NCBI RefSeq assembly: GCF_000744375.1
Contig: NZ_JQLU01000005.1
Location: 2,651,496 to 2,715,495 of the forward strand
DNA: 64,000 nucleotides
Direction: 5' to 3'
From: Carnobacterium gallinarum DSM 4847
GTDB lineage: Bacteria > Bacillota > Bacilli > Lactobacillales > Carnobacteriaceae
In this document: in pieces, positions 1 through 9,318 of the stretch
How positions within the stretch are numbered: the stretch's first letter is position 1
Layout: the number at the start of each line of letters is the position of its first letter
Program-made: the position numbers and the translations under genes
Notes under the pieces: model-generated
What the model was told of the DNA's origin: nothing
Databases searched by the model: none
The model's input: the letters and a program-made list of their open reading frames with translations, nothing else

Positions 1-1
1 A

Positions 2-115
2 ATGGAAGTTATCCAAGGCGCATTACGCCAAAGTTCGCTAGCACAGATGATTGTCAAAAATACACCTATTTTATCCAATCAAATCTATCAATGGTGGATT
101 GGAACGATGGGGTAA
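2..115 (+). CDS. C-terminal end of a CvpA-like membrane protein (5' end outside window)
   Basis: An open frame runs in from the window edge and ends at TAA 113-115. Only the last 37 residues are visible: a stretch reading LAQMIVKNTPILSNQIYQWW and a short tail. The NTPI...QIYQWW pattern resembles the end of CvpA/colicin V production family proteins. In many Lactobacillales cvpA lies directly before mutS2, which follows here, and this context is the main support. CvpA proteins are polytopic membrane proteins whose biochemical role is not settled. The ATG at position 2 is probably an internal methionine, because the fragment is far shorter than the family (about 180 residues). Identity is tentative. 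Confidence 0.55.
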   Translation: MEVIQGALRQSSLAQMIVKNTPILSNQIYQWWIGTMG

Positions 116-135
116 GAATTCAGTGAACACTAAAA

Positions 136-170
136 AGAGCCTCTAAGGAAGAATGTTTCTTTAGGGGCTT
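136..170 (+). terminator. hairpin between cvpA-like gene and mutS2, weak terminator or attenuator
   Basis: The left arm around 137-150 (GCCTCTAAGGAA) pairs with the right arm 156-169 (TTTCTTTAGGGGC) with two G-U pairs and a five-base loop. No T-run follows, so termination would be weak. It could be a processing or stability element in a cvpA-mutS2 transcript. Confidence 0.4.
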
Positions 171-222
171 ACTTAGACTAATGAACCAAAAGAGTGAAGG
201 CTATTGAAAAGGAGTGAGAACG

Positions 223-2589
223 TTGAATAAAAAAATTATGCAAACATTAGAGTTTGATAAAATAAAAAAAGCCTTGTTGAATTATACTGCTTCTGAATTA
301 GGCAGAGCAGAAGTTGAAACTATGAGTCCTTCGACTGAATTAGCAGAAGTTCAGCAATGGCAAGAAGAAACAGAAGACGGAGCAAAACTATTACGCCTAA
401 AAGGCGGTATGCCGATTCCAAAATTGCAAAATATTAAGCCACATTTAAAGCGCTTAGAAATTGGCGCAATGTTAAACGGTTTAGAAATTGCTCAGATTGG
501 TAAAGTTTTACGAACAACAACAGAAGTGACGCGCTTTTTTGATGATTTAGCGGAAACCGGCGTGGAGTTATTTCGTCTATATGAATTAGTCGCCAAATTA
601 ATTACCCTACCTAGCTTAAATCAATTAATTCGTGAAGCGATTGATGAAGATGGTCGCGTGATGGATGACGCGAGCCCCGCTTTAAAAGGAATTAGAACAG
701 GAATGAAACGTTCTGAAAGCAACATCCGTGAAAAATTAGATAGCTTAGTTAGAGGGAAAAATGCTCAGTATTTAAGTGATGCACTTGTAACTATGCGTAA
801 TGATCGATATGTTATCCCTGTAAAAGCTGAATACCGCAGTCACTTTGGTGGTGTAGTACATGATCAAAGTTCAACTGGGCAAACATTATTTATTGAGCCA
901 CAAAGTGTTGTTGATTTAAACAATAAACTGCGACAATTGCAAATTGAAGAACGTCAAGAGATTGATCGGATCCTGGCAGAATTATCTAATGAGATTGCGC
1001 CATACGGCAATGAAATTCTGTTAAATATGGTCTTACTTGGGCAATTGGATTTTATTGGAGCTAAAGCGAGTTATGGCAAAAGTATTCAAGCAACGCGCCC
1101 GTTAGTGAGTGAAGTGAATGATGTTCGGTTTAATCAAGCACGTCATCCGCTTTTAGATCAGCATATGGCTGTTGCTAACGATATTACCATTGGCGGAGAT
1201 TATCAAGCAGTTGTGATTACAGGACCTAATACTGGTGGGAAAACTATTACCTTAAAAACTTTAGGTCTGCTTCAATTAATGGGACAATCCGGGTTACAAT
1301 TGCCTGTTGCTGAAGAAAGTCAGATGGGGATTTTTACTGAAATTTTTGCAGATATCGGTGATGAACAATCAATTGAACAAAGCTTAAGTACGTTCTCCTC
1401 ACATATGACTAATATTGTTTCGATCTTAGATCGAATCGATGATCAAAGCTTAGTTTTATTTGATGAATTGGGAGCTGGAACAGATCCACAAGAAGGTGCT
1501 GCTTTGGCAATTGCGATTTTGGATAAAGTTGGTGGGATTGGCAGTTATGTCATGGCAACTACTCATTATCCAGAATTAAAAGCCTATGGTTACAATCGTC
1601 CTGGGACAATTAATGCCAGTATGGAATTTGATGTAGAAACGTTAAGTCCAACATATCGCTTATTAATTGGTGTTCCTGGTCGTAGTAATGCCTTTGAAAT
1701 TTCTAAACGATTAGGACTTGCCGAAGATGTAATTTCAGCAGCTAGAAATCTGATTGATGGAGAAAGTCAAAACTTAAATGAAATGATTGCAGATTTAGAA
1801 AATCGCCGTAAAATGACCGAAATGGAATACCATGAAGTACGTCAATATATTCAAGAATCAGAGGAACTGCATCGCGATTTAACGACAGCTGTAGAACAAT
1901 TTTTTGGTGAACGAGAAGAGCTAATGAAAAAAGCTCGTGAAAAAGCCAATCGAGTAGTTGAAGAAGCAGAAGAGGAAGCAAATCAAATTGTGACTAATTT
2001 GCGGAAAATGCAACTAACAGGACAGTTTGAGGGTGGAATTAAAGAGCATGAATTAATTGATGCAAAATCGAAACTAGCCAATCTTCATCATGAAGAGACA
2101 CTAACAAAAAATAAAGTCTTGAAAAAAGCCAAAGCCAAACAAACCTTTAAAGTAGGTGATGAAGTCTTGGTAGCTTCTTATGGCCAGCGTGGCATCTTGA
2201 TGGAAAAATCAGATAAAACTAATTGGTTGGTTCAGCTGGGGATTTTAAAAATGAAGATTCGTGAATCAGATATGACCTTGGTTCAACCAGAGAAAGAACC
2301 AAAGCGCCAAGTGGTTGCAGCTGTGCGTTCAAGCAATAATAGTCATGTTTCAACACAATTAGATTTACGTGGTGAACGTTATGAATCAGCTTTAAGTGAA
2401 TTAGATCAATATTTAGATGCCGCATTATTAGCTGGGTATCCGCAAGTGACGATTGTCCATGGAAAGGGAACGGGAGCTTTGCGCCAAGGAGTGAATGAAG
2501 CCTTGAAAAAACACCGTTCGGTTCAAAAATATGAAATGGCTCCACAGAATCAAGGTGGCAATGGAGCAACGATTGTTTACTTTAAATAA
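223..2589 (+). CDS. mutS2: MutS2 family endonuclease/ATPase
   Basis: MutS2 is an ATPase with a C-terminal Smr nuclease domain. Family members suppress homologous recombination or act on collided ribosomes; they are not the mismatch repair MutS. Visible here are the lever/clamp region, a Walker A motif GPNTGGKT at about residues 334-341, a Walker B region LVLFDELGAGTDP, a long charged coiled segment at about 515-640, and a C-terminal Smr domain beginning LDLRG (about 713) with the HGKGTG motif. The length, 788 residues, is normal. I chose TTG 223 because AAGGAG at 209-214 lies 8 nt upstream; the GTG at 214 overlaps that Shine-Dalgarno and would add three residues. trxA follows, a common pairing in Firmicutes. 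Confidence 0.95.
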   Translation: MNKKIMQTLEFDKIKKALLNYTASELGRAEVETMSPSTELAEVQQWQEETEDGAKLLRLKGGMPIPKLQNIKPHLKRLEIGAMLNGLEIAQIGKVLRTTTEVTRFFDDLAETGVELFRLYELVAKLITLPSLNQLIREAIDEDGRVMDDASPALKGIRTGMKRSESNIREKLDSLVRGKNAQYLSDALVTMRNDRYVIPVKAEYRSHFGGVVHDQSSTGQTLFIEPQSVVDLNNKLRQLQIEERQEIDRILAELSNEIAPYGNEILLNMVLLGQLDFIGAKASYGKSIQATRPLVSEVNDVRFNQARHPLLDQHMAVANDITIGGDYQAVVITGPNTGGKTITLKTLGLLQLMGQSGLQLPVAEESQMGIFTEIFADIGDEQSIEQSLSTFSSHMTNIVSILDRIDDQSLVLFDELGAGTDPQEGAALAIAILDKVGGIGSYVMATTHYPELKAYGYNRPGTINASMEFDVETLSPTYRLLIGVPGRSNAFEISKRLGLAEDVISAARNLIDGESQNLNEMIADLENRRKMTEMEYHEVRQYIQESEELHRDLTTAVEQFFGEREELMKKAREKANRVVEEAEEEANQIVTNLRKMQLTGQFEGGIKEHELIDAKSKLANLHHEETLTKNKVLKKAKAKQTFKVGDEVLVASYGQRGILMEKSDKTNWLVQLGILKMKIRESDMTLVQPEKEPKRQVVAAVRSSNNSHVSTQLDLRGERYESALSELDQYLDAALLAGYPQVTIVHGKGTGALRQGVNEALKKHRSVQKYEMAPQNQGGNGATIVYFK

Positions 2590-2635
2590 GGACTTATAAT
2601 GAATAAGCAAAAATTTAGTTATTTTGCAAGAAATT

Positions 2636-2644
2636 TGTTATAAT
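2636..2644 (+). promoter_or_regulatory. extended -10 promoter for trxA
   Basis: TGTTATAAT is a perfect extended -10 (TGn plus TATAAT, box at 2639-2644). No good -35 is present; TTTAGT at 2614-2619 would need a 19 nt spacer. The expected start near 2651 lies about 63 nt before the trxA ATG. Confidence 0.7.
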
Positions 2645-2713
2645 GAATCTAAGCTTACAAATTATAAGTAATTTAAAAAGCTATTAAACTTGATAAATTT
2701 AGGAGGAATTACA

Positions 2714-3025
2714 ATGGTATTAGCTATAACAGATCAAACATTTGAAACTGAAACAAAAGAAGGCTTAGTCATTACAGATTTCTGGGCAACTTGGTGTGGC
2801 CCATGTCGTATGCAATCGCCTGTCTTGGATGAATTAGAAACAGAAGTTGGCGACAAAGTAAAATTCGTAAAAATGGATGTTGATGCAAATCCAACTGTTC
2901 CTAGTGAATTTGGAATTATGAGTATTCCAACGCTATTAGTTAAAAAAGATGGTGAAGTCGTTGAGAAATTAATTGGCTACCATGCTAAAGAACAATTAGA
3001 AGAAATTATTGCTAAATACGCATAA
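2714..3025 (+). CDS. trxA: thioredoxin
   Basis: Thioredoxin is a cytoplasmic disulfide reductant that keeps cysteines reduced and feeds electrons to enzymes such as ribonucleotide reductase. The 103-residue protein has the canonical active site WCGPC near residue 28, preceded by FWATWC, and the cis-proline motif SIPTL. This is normal family length. ATG 2714 is preceded by AGGAGG at about 2701; an upstream in-frame ATG at 2690 precedes that ribosome site and is unlikely. The gene has its own extended -10 promoter and terminator, so it can be transcribed alone. Confidence 0.97.
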   Translation: MVLAITDQTFETETKEGLVITDFWATWCGPCRMQSPVLDELETEVGDKVKFVKMDVDANPTVPSEFGIMSIPTLLVKKDGEVVEKLIGYHAKEQLEEIIAKYA

Positions 3026-3055
3026 TCCAAAACTTTTCTATAAAGTTAAATAAAG

Positions 3056-3090
3056 AATCATCTTTCTGGTATAGAAGGGTGATTTTTTAT
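3056..3090 (+). terminator. intrinsic terminator after trxA
   Basis: A 12-bp stem with two G-U pairs (AATCATCTTTCT at 3056-3067 with AGAAGGGTGATT at 3073-3084) has a five-base loop and is followed by a T-rich tail. Confidence 0.88.
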
Positions 3091-3138
3091 TATGTTAACA
3101 GGTAAAATAGCTGGTTTTATTTAATTAGTTGAAAAGTT

Positions 3139-3165
3139 TTGCTTTCTGAAAAAAAGTGGTATGAT
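3139..3165 (+). promoter_or_regulatory. candidate promoter for the alpha/beta hydrolase gene
   Basis: TTGCTT (3139-3144) is followed after 15 nt by an extended -10, TGG plus TATGAT (box 3160-3165). It overlaps the upstream open frame beginning at 3139, so transcription would start near 3172. This argues that translation starts at 3202. Confidence 0.55.
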
Positions 3166-3201
3166 AGTAATGTTGAAAACTTGAAGATAGGGGACTTTTA
3201 T

Positions 3202-3918
3202 ATGAAATCTGTTTATATCCCAGTTGCAGATGCTGAAATTTTTTGTCGAATTGCCGGAAGTGGTCACCCTTTAGTTTTATTACATGGAAATAATGAAGAT
3301 AGTCGGATTTTTGAGAGCCAACTAGCTATTTTTAGTCAAACATATCAAGTTATTGCAATTGATACTCGTGGACATGGGCATTCTAGCCATGGTACAGCTA
3401 CATTAAGCTTTACTCGGATTGCTCTAGATATTGTTGCCGTATTGGATTATTTAGCGATTCAACATGCAAACTTTATTGGCTTCAGCGATGGTGGAAATAG
3501 TGCGATGTATGTAGCTGTGAAGCATCCTAGTTACGTAGATTCCTTAATTTTGGTAGGAGCTAATTTAACAACTGGAGGCATGAAGAAAAAGCCTTTATTT
3601 GGAGTCAAATTGGCGTATTCATTAACGAATTTACTGGCAAATGTCAGTTCAAAATATCATCAAAAAAAACAAATAATCGATTTAATGTTAAAACAGTTAA
3701 CTTTAACAATAGAGGATATTAAAACAATTCAAGCGCCAACGCTAGTAGTGGCAGGTGAAAATGATATGATTGAAGAAGCTCATACTCAGCTGATTGCCGA
3801 TTCGATTCCTCAGGCTGAACTAGTTATTATTCCCGATGCGGATCACTTTTTGATTATGAAACAACCAGAATTATTTAATCAAATAGCATTAGCGTTTTTA
3901 GCTAAACTAGCTAACTAG
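3202..3918 (+). CDS. alpha/beta hydrolase
   Basis: This is a cytoplasmic alpha/beta hydrolase fold protein of 238 residues; the substrate is unknown. The sequence shows the oxyanion motif LLHGNNED, the strand/turn IDTRGHGHS, the nucleophile elbow GFSDGG (serine nucleophile), an acidic residue in VVAGENDMI and the C-terminal histidine in DADHF, so the catalytic triad looks complete. ATG 3202 is chosen because AGGGG at 3189-3193 sits 8 nt upstream and the candidate promoter lies within the longer open frame starting at 3139. uvrC follows 38 nt later with its own Shine-Dalgarno, so the two may be cotranscribed. Confidence 0.85.
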   Translation: MKSVYIPVADAEIFCRIAGSGHPLVLLHGNNEDSRIFESQLAIFSQTYQVIAIDTRGHGHSSHGTATLSFTRIALDIVAVLDYLAIQHANFIGFSDGGNSAMYVAVKHPSYVDSLILVGANLTTGGMKKKPLFGVKLAYSLTNLLANVSSKYHQKKQIIDLMLKQLTLTIEDIKTIQAPTLVVAGENDMIEEAHTQLIADSIPQAELVIIPDADHFLIMKQPELFNQIALAFLAKLAN

Positions 3919-3956
3919 AAGTGTAAGTTTTTTGATAAGGAGGTTTATTGAATTAG

Positions 3957-5741
3957 ATGAAAAGTGAGCATATTGAACATAAATTAGAGCTTTTACCAAA
4001 TCAACCAGGTTGTTATTTGATGAAAGATAAAAATGGTACGATTATTTATGTTGGAAAAGCTAAAATTTTAAAAAATAGAGTTCGTTCCTATTTTAGAGGA
4101 AGTCACGATACGAAAACAGAACGTTTAGTTAGCGAAATTGCTGATTTTGAATACATTGTAACAGGTTCAAATATCGAAGCACTTTTGTTAGAAATTAACT
4201 TAATTAAGAAAAATGATCCTAAATATAACATTATGTTAAAGGATGATAAAACCTACCCTTTTATTAAGATAACTAATGAAAAATATCCGCGTCTTTTAAT
4301 TACTAGAAAAGTGTTGAAAGATAAAGCAACCTACTTTGGACCTTATCCGGATGTAAAGGCAGCCAATGAAACTAAAAAGTTGTTAGATAAATTATATCCT
4401 TTAAGAAAATGCAAAGTTTTGCCAAATCGAGTGTGTCTTTATTATCATTTAGGACAATGTTTAGCGCCATGTATCCAAGAAATCCCTAAAGAAACTTATA
4501 CAGAGATGGTAGAAGAAATCAAGCGCTTCTTGAATGGTGGGTATCAAGAAGTGAAGCAAGAGTTGGAACAGAAGATGGAAGTAGCTAGTGGCAACTTAGA
4601 GTTTGAAAAAGCCGCTGAGTTACGCGATCAGATTACCTCTATTGTGACAACCATGGAACAACAGAAAATGACAAGTGCCGATTTTATTGATCGAGATGTT
4701 TTTGGTTATGCGGTTGATAAAGGGTGGATGTGTGTTCAAGTATTTTTTGTTCGACAAGGTAAATTAATTGAACGAGATGTTTCCCTATTTCCATTTTATA
4801 ACGATGAAGAAGAGGATTTTTTAACATTTATCGGACAATTTTATCAAAAAAATCATCATTTTGTGCCTAAAGAAATCTTAATTCCCCAAAATATTGATAG
4901 TGCTAGTGTTGAAGCGTTAGTTACTGCTACCAAAGTAAGTCAGCCTCAAAGAGGACAGAAAAAAGAATTGGTGCAATTAGCGAATAAAAATGCGGCAGTT
5001 TCTTTGTCTGAAAAATTTTCTTTGATTGAGAAAAAAGAAGAGCGAACATATGGTGCAGTCAAACGCTTAGGGGATGCTATGAATATTCCGTTGCCTGGTC
5101 GCATTGAAGCTTTTGATAATTCCAATACTATGGGAGTTGATCCGGTTTCAGCGATGGTCGTTTTTCTAGATGGCAAGCCAGCAAAAAATGAATACCGAAA
5201 ATACAAGATTAAAACAGTTGTTGGTCCTGATGACTATGCATCTATGCGTGAAGTTATTTATCGTCGTTATTCCCGTGTATTGAAAGACGAGCTACCGTTG
5301 CCAGACTTGGTTATTATTGATGGTGGTAAAGGGCAAGTAGATGCGGCTCGTGAAGTCTTAGAGAACCAGTTAGGTTTAGATATTCCGATTGCTGGATTAG
5401 CAAAAGATAATAAGCATCGAACGAGTGAATTATTATTTGGACCAGAATTAGAGACTATTCCTTTGAAACGAAATAGCCAAGAATTTTTCTTGTTGCAACG
5501 AATTCAGGATGAGGTCCATCGCTTTGCTATTACCTTTCACCGACAATTGCGGAATAAAAATAGTTTTGCTTCTAAATTGGACGGCATCGATGGGCTTGGT
5601 CCGACGCGGAAGAAAAATCTGCTTAAAACTTTTAAATCGATGAAAAATATTCAAGAAGCAAGTATGGATGATTTAAAAGCAATTGGTTTACCTAAAAATG
5701 TAGCTCAAAACGTTTATGACAAATTTCAAAATGAACCGTAA
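3957..5741 (+). CDS. uvrC: UvrABC system protein C, excision nuclease subunit
   Basis: UvrC makes the dual incision on both sides of a lesion in nucleotide excision repair, with UvrA and UvrB. The 594-residue protein has an N-terminal GIY-YIG nuclease domain (about 13-95, with [18 protein letters not shown]), a Cys-rich segment ([17 protein letters not shown]), a UVR motif that contacts UvrB (about 200-235), the RNase H-like nuclease half with FDNSNTMG and VIIDGGKGQ, and a C-terminal helix-hairpin-helix region (about 545-590). The Shine-Dalgarno AAGGAGG (3937-3943) lies 13 nt before the ATG, which is long. No nearer in-frame start exists because an in-frame TAG immediately precedes the ATG. 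Confidence 0.96.
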   Translation: MKSEHIEHKLELLPNQPGCYLMKDKNGTIIYVGKAKILKNRVRSYFRGSHDTKTERLVSEIADFEYIVTGSNIEALLLEINLIKKNDPKYNIMLKDDKTYPFIKITNEKYPRLLITRKVLKDKATYFGPYPDVKAANETKKLLDKLYPLRKCKVLPNRVCLYYHLGQCLAPCIQEIPKETYTEMVEEIKRFLNGGYQEVKQELEQKMEVASGNLEFEKAAELRDQITSIVTTMEQQKMTSADFIDRDVFGYAVDKGWMCVQVFFVRQGKLIERDVSLFPFYNDEEEDFLTFIGQFYQKNHHFVPKEILIPQNIDSASVEALVTATKVSQPQRGQKKELVQLANKNAAVSLSEKFSLIEKKEERTYGAVKRLGDAMNIPLPGRIEAFDNSNTMGVDPVSAMVVFLDGKPAKNEYRKYKIKTVVGPDDYASMREVIYRRYSRVLKDELPLPDLVIIDGGKGQVDAAREVLENQLGLDIPIAGLAKDNKHRTSELLFGPELETIPLKRNSQEFFLLQRIQDEVHRFAITFHRQLRNKNSFASKLDGIDGLGPTRKKNLLKTFKSMKNIQEASMDDLKAIGLPKNVAQNVYDKFQNEP

Positions 5742-6121
5742 AAATGAAAAAAGATAAACTTCATTTTGGCTAAGTTAGAATTAAATCTATTTTCTATAAA
5801 CGCCAAAAAACTAGAGGAAACTCATTCTTTAGTCGGATGTGCATTGGATTAAAGTTCATTAAGATAATAAAGGAGTCAAGACGAGCAAATCTAAAGAGAT
5901 TTGATCTAAAAATGACTTAGAAATCAATTGTTTTTATGAAATAGATTAAATTCAAAAAAAGTTATGAAATTCTTAAAACTAATTACAAAAATGTTAGCAA
6001 ATTCATAGTGGTTTGTTATGGGAAGTTTATCAGATAAGTGGTAAGATTACTTGGAACTTCAGATAAATAACAAATTATTTAATAGACAATGTAACATTGC
6101 TATCTGCTAGGGGGGAAAAGA
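5742..6121 (+). other. uvrC-dltX intergenic region, likely dlt promoter region
   Basis: 380 nt without a supported gene. A small AT-rich hairpin follows uvrC (arms 5741-5748 and 5760-5767). A short inverted repeat, CAAATCT...AGATTTG, lies near 5886-5903. The dlt promoter must lie here or upstream, but I find no convincing -35/-10 pair; TTGGAA at 6051 is followed at 19 nt by TATTTA and is only a weak candidate. Confidence 0.4.
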
Positions 6122-6271
6122 ATGCGAGAGAAATTTCAAAAATTAAAAGAAAATCAATTTCTACTTTTTTTTGGGAAGACAATTTTGTATTTAGTAATTC
6201 TATTAATCTTAGTTTATCTCTATGATTACACAAATACAAATAGTGGCAATTTTATCTATAACGAGTTTTAA
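6122..6271 (+). CDS. dltX: DltX, small membrane protein of teichoic acid D-alanylation
   Basis: A 49-residue protein begins at ATG 6122 behind AGGGGGG (about 6109-6115). It has a charged N-terminus, one hydrophobic segment (about residues 20-35, ILYLVILLILVYLY) and ends in FIYNEF. That C-terminal signature and the position directly before dltA identify DltX. DltX is required for transfer of D-alanine onto lipoteichoic acid, with the C-terminal motif thought to carry or hand over D-alanine outside the membrane (established for the family in Bacillus thuringiensis and Lactiplantibacillus work). It is first in a five-gene operon. Confidence 0.92.
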   Translation: MREKFQKLKENQFLLFFGKTILYLVILLILVYLYDYTNTNSGNFIYNEF

Positions 6272-6276
6272 CCAAG

Positions 6277-6310
6277 AAAGGAGGATGTTGTTTTGCTTTT
6301 GTTAGAGTGA
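6277..6310 (+). promoter_or_regulatory. strong Shine-Dalgarno with a five-codon reading frame ahead of dltA
   Basis: AAAGGAGG (6277-6284) is the best ribosome site between dltX and dltA, but it lies 39 nt before the dltA ATG. At ideal spacing (8 nt) it faces TTG 6293, which opens a five-codon frame ending at TGA 6308-6310; an ATG at 6285 opens another short frame ending at 6305. An in-frame TAG at 6303-6305 blocks any upstream dltA start. dltA translation may therefore depend on reinitiation after a mini-frame or on a weak local site. Confidence 0.45.
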
Positions 6311-6323
6311 GACAGCAACTACA

Positions 6324-7850
6324 ATGAATCAAACGATTATTGAAAGATTAGACCAATTAGCTCAAACAACCCCTTCGGCTGCTTGGTATGATTATAATGG
6401 TGAACAGTCAACATATGAGGATTTAAAAATACAATCAGATCGAGTGGCTCTCTATTTGGGGCAAGAGCTTCATTTAACTGAGAAAAGTCCAATTTTAGTT
6501 TTTGGTGCTTTAGAAGCTGAAATGATTGTGGCCTTTATTAGTGCGATTAAAGCAGGCCACGCTTATATTCCAGTTGACAGTCATACTCCTAGAGAACGAT
6601 TAGAGCAAATTATTTCTATTGCTAAACCAGATTTAATTATTGGAATGGATGAATTGCCAATTGAATTAGATGAGTCAATGTCTTTTATTTCAAAAATAGA
6701 GCTGAATGAGATTAGTCAAAGATCAACAAATCAAGTATTAGATCCAGCTAAAGCAGTAACAGGTAATAATAACTTTTATATTATTTTTACATCGGGAACT
6801 ACGGGTGTTCCAAAAGGTGTACAGATTAGTCATGATAATTTAGTCAGTTTTACGGATTGGATGTTTGCTGATTTTGAAATAGAGGGACAACAACGTTTCT
6901 TGGCGCAAGCGCCTTATTCTTTCGATTTATCCGTAATGGATTTATATCCAGCACTGCTGTCTGGTAGTACATTAGTACCGTTAGAAAAAGAAATTACGAA
7001 TAACTTCAAGCAATTATTTACAACACTTCCAACTTTAGCAGTAACGGTTTGGGTATCAACGCCGTCATTTGTAAACATTTGTTTGATGGATCAAAACTTT
7101 ACGCAAAGTAATTACCCAGATTTAAAAACGTTCTTATTTTGTGGTGAAGAGCTACAATCAAGTACAGCGATTCTATTAAATCAACGTTTTCCAGAGTCAA
7201 AGGTATTTAATACCTATGGTCCAACAGAAGCAACTGTTGCTATTACTGAAACGCGTATTACTTCAGATATTACGGAGAGTTATCCTCGTTTGCCAATTGG
7301 TAAAGTGAAAAAAGATACGAAAGTGATTTTAGTTGATGAAGAGTTGCACCCAGTTCCAGCAGGGGAAGCTGGCGAAATCGTTATTATTGGTCCTAGTGTT
7401 TCTAAAGGTTATTTAAATAATCCTGAAAAAACAGTAGCAGCATTTTATGAAGTAGACGGTGTTCCAGCTTACCGAACAGGAGATTTAGGTAAGTTTGAGG
7501 GAGAGTTACTGTTTTACCAAGGGCGTTTAGATTTTCAAATCAAGTTACATGGCTATCGAATTGAGTTAGAAGATATCGATCATAATATTGAACAAGTCTC
7601 TTATGTGAAGGCAGCAACCGTAGTGCCTAAGTTAAAAGAACATAAAGCTCAGAGTTTGGTAGCTTATGTGGTAGCACATCCTCATTCTTTTGAGAAAGAC
7701 TTTCAATTAACTAACGCCATTAAACAGGAACTAGCTCCATTAATTATGGATTATATGATGCCAACAAAATGGATTTACGTCGATCACTTGCCGTTAACTG
7801 CTAATGGGAAAGTTGATCGTAAAGGTCTAATGAACGAGGTGAATCAATGA
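6324..7850 (+). CDS. dltA: D-alanine--D-alanyl carrier protein ligase DltA
   Basis: DltA adenylates D-alanine with ATP and loads it on the phosphopantetheine arm of DltC in the cytoplasm. It is a 508-residue member of the acyl-CoA synthetase/NRPS adenylation superfamily. Visible are the core A3 motif FTSGTTGVPKG (about 154-164), NTYGPTEATV (A5), YRTGDLG (A7), GRLDFQIKLHGYRIELEDI (A8) and the C-terminal catalytic lysine motif NGKVDRKG (A10). ATG 6324 is forced by an in-frame stop at 6303. The local ribosome site is weak (AGAGTGAG), see the entry at 6277. It overlaps dltB by 4 nt (ATGA). Confidence 0.96.
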   Translation: MNQTIIERLDQLAQTTPSAAWYDYNGEQSTYEDLKIQSDRVALYLGQELHLTEKSPILVFGALEAEMIVAFISAIKAGHAYIPVDSHTPRERLEQIISIAKPDLIIGMDELPIELDESMSFISKIELNEISQRSTNQVLDPAKAVTGNNNFYIIFTSGTTGVPKGVQISHDNLVSFTDWMFADFEIEGQQRFLAQAPYSFDLSVMDLYPALLSGSTLVPLEKEITNNFKQLFTTLPTLAVTVWVSTPSFVNICLMDQNFTQSNYPDLKTFLFCGEELQSSTAILLNQRFPESKVFNTYGPTEATVAITETRITSDITESYPRLPIGKVKKDTKVILVDEELHPVPAGEAGEIVIIGPSVSKGYLNNPEKTVAAFYEVDGVPAYRTGDLGKFEGELLFYQGRLDFQIKLHGYRIELEDIDHNIEQVSYVKAATVVPKLKEHKAQSLVAYVVAHPHSFEKDFQLTNAIKQELAPLIMDYMMPTKWIYVDHLPLTANGKVDRKGLMNEVNQ

Positions 7851-9028
7851 TTTTACCTTATGATGGACCTTCGTATTTTATTATTATTGCGGTTTTATTT
7901 TTACCAATTATTATTGGATTATTAAGAGGCAAACGTTATTTGATTTATCAAAACCTAGTTACGGTTCTCTTCTTATTTCTGACATTTGGTGGAAAAAGTT
8001 GGCACCAAGGTGTGTCAATTATTGTTTATATTATTTGGCAGTGGGCCTTAGTTTATGGATATTTCCATTATCGACAGAAAAAAAATGCAACGAATATCTT
8101 TGTTGGGGCTGTTATTTTAGCCATTATTCCTTTAGCAATTGTCAAAATAGCTCCATTGGCCTCAGGTCATAATTCAATTATCGGGTTTTTAGGAGTGTCG
8201 TATTTAACCTTTAAATCTGTACAGATGGTGATGGAAATTCGTGATGGATTGATTAAAGAATTCCATCCAATGATGTTTTTACAATTTTTACTATTCTTCC
8301 CAACTATTTCTTCGGGACCTATAGATCGTTATCGTCGTTTTGAAAAGGACTTTAATCAACCGGCTTATGGTGAAGCGTATATTCCATTATTAAGTAAAGC
8401 CATTTGGATGATTATGTTAGGTAGTGTTTATAAATTTATTATCGCGCATTACATCGGCACCTTTGCTGTTCCTTATACAGAAGGACTAGCTTTAGGAACG
8501 AAAGGTTTCTCCGTTAGTTTACTGTTATATATGTACAGCTATAGTATGTATTTATTTTTTGATTTTGCAGGATATAGTTTATTTGCAGTCGGAACGAGTT
8601 ATTTATTGGGGATTGAAACTCCAGTTAACTTTAATAAACCGTTCATTAGTCCAAACTTAAAAGAGTTTTGGAATAGATGGCATATGTCTTTATCATTCTG
8701 GTTTAGAGATTATGTTTTTATGCGATTAGTTTTTACTTTAATGAAGAAAAAAGTGTTTAAGAGCCGGATTACGGTTTCTAATATTGGCTACTTGGCCTTA
8801 TTCTTATTGATGGGAATTTGGCATGGGCTAACTTGGTATTATATTGTTTATGGTCTGTTTCATGGGGTAGCAATGTGTATCAATGATGCATGGTTAAGAT
8901 ATAAGAAAAAACACAAAAATCTGCCTAGTAACTGGGCTACAAATGCCTTGGCAATCTTTATTACCTTTAATACCGTTTGTTTTAGTTTCTTGATTTTCTC
9001 AGGAATTTTAGATAAAATGTTCCGTTAG
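7847..9028 (+). CDS. dltB: DltB, membrane-bound O-acyltransferase
   Basis: DltB is a polytopic MBOAT-family protein that moves D-alanine from DltC across the membrane toward teichoic acid. The 393-residue protein has about ten or more hydrophobic segments. It shows the MBOAT motifs FWNRWHMSLSFWFRDYV and GIWHGLTWYYIVYGLFHG, the second containing the catalytic histidine. The start is ATG 7847, behind GAGGTGA within the end of dltA. Translation is likely coupled to dltA. Confidence 0.96.
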   Translation: MILPYDGPSYFIIIAVLFLPIIIGLLRGKRYLIYQNLVTVLFLFLTFGGKSWHQGVSIIVYIIWQWALVYGYFHYRQKKNATNIFVGAVILAIIPLAIVKIAPLASGHNSIIGFLGVSYLTFKSVQMVMEIRDGLIKEFHPMMFLQFLLFFPTISSGPIDRYRRFEKDFNQPAYGEAYIPLLSKAIWMIMLGSVYKFIIAHYIGTFAVPYTEGLALGTKGFSVSLLLYMYSYSMYLFFDFAGYSLFAVGTSYLLGIETPVNFNKPFISPNLKEFWNRWHMSLSFWFRDYVFMRLVFTLMKKKVFKSRITVSNIGYLALFLLMGIWHGLTWYYIVYGLFHGVAMCINDAWLRYKKKHKNLPSNWATNALAIFITFNTVCFSFLIFSGILDKMFR

Positions 9029-9084
9029 TTAGCTAATAGGGTCAACAAAAAAATGAATACTATAAATGAAAGAAGGAAATAAAA

Positions 9085-9318
9085 ATGGATAAAAAAGCAG
9101 AATTATTAGATATTTTAGAAGAATTAACAGGTAGTGATGAAGTTAGAGAAAATTTAGATGTAGCTTTATTTGACGAAGGATTATTAGATTCTTTAGGAAC
9201 GGTTCAATTATTAATTGAATTAGATGCTAGATTGGGAGCAGCAGTTCCTGTTTCTGAATTTGACCGATCAGAATGGGCAACACCAAATTTAATCTTAAAG
9301 CAGCTTGAGAATTACTAA
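9085..9318 (+). CDS. dltC: D-alanyl carrier protein DltC
   Basis: DltC is the acyl-carrier-type protein of the D-alanylation pathway: 77 residues, acidic. The phosphopantetheine attachment serine is Ser36 in the motif [11 protein letters not shown]. Family members receive D-alanine from DltA and dock on DltB. The start ATG 9085 follows AAGGAA. A 56 nt gap separates it from dltB. Its stop codon overlaps the dltD start by one base (TAATG), indicating coupling. Confidence 0.96.
   Translation: MDKKAELLDILEELTGSDEVRENLDVALFDEGLLDSLGTVQLLIELDARLGAAVPVSEFDRSEWATPNLILKQLENY

Noticed and set aside
214-222. GTG 214 as mutS2 start
   Set aside because: It overlaps the Shine-Dalgarno AAGGAG at 209-214, while TTG 223 has ideal spacing.
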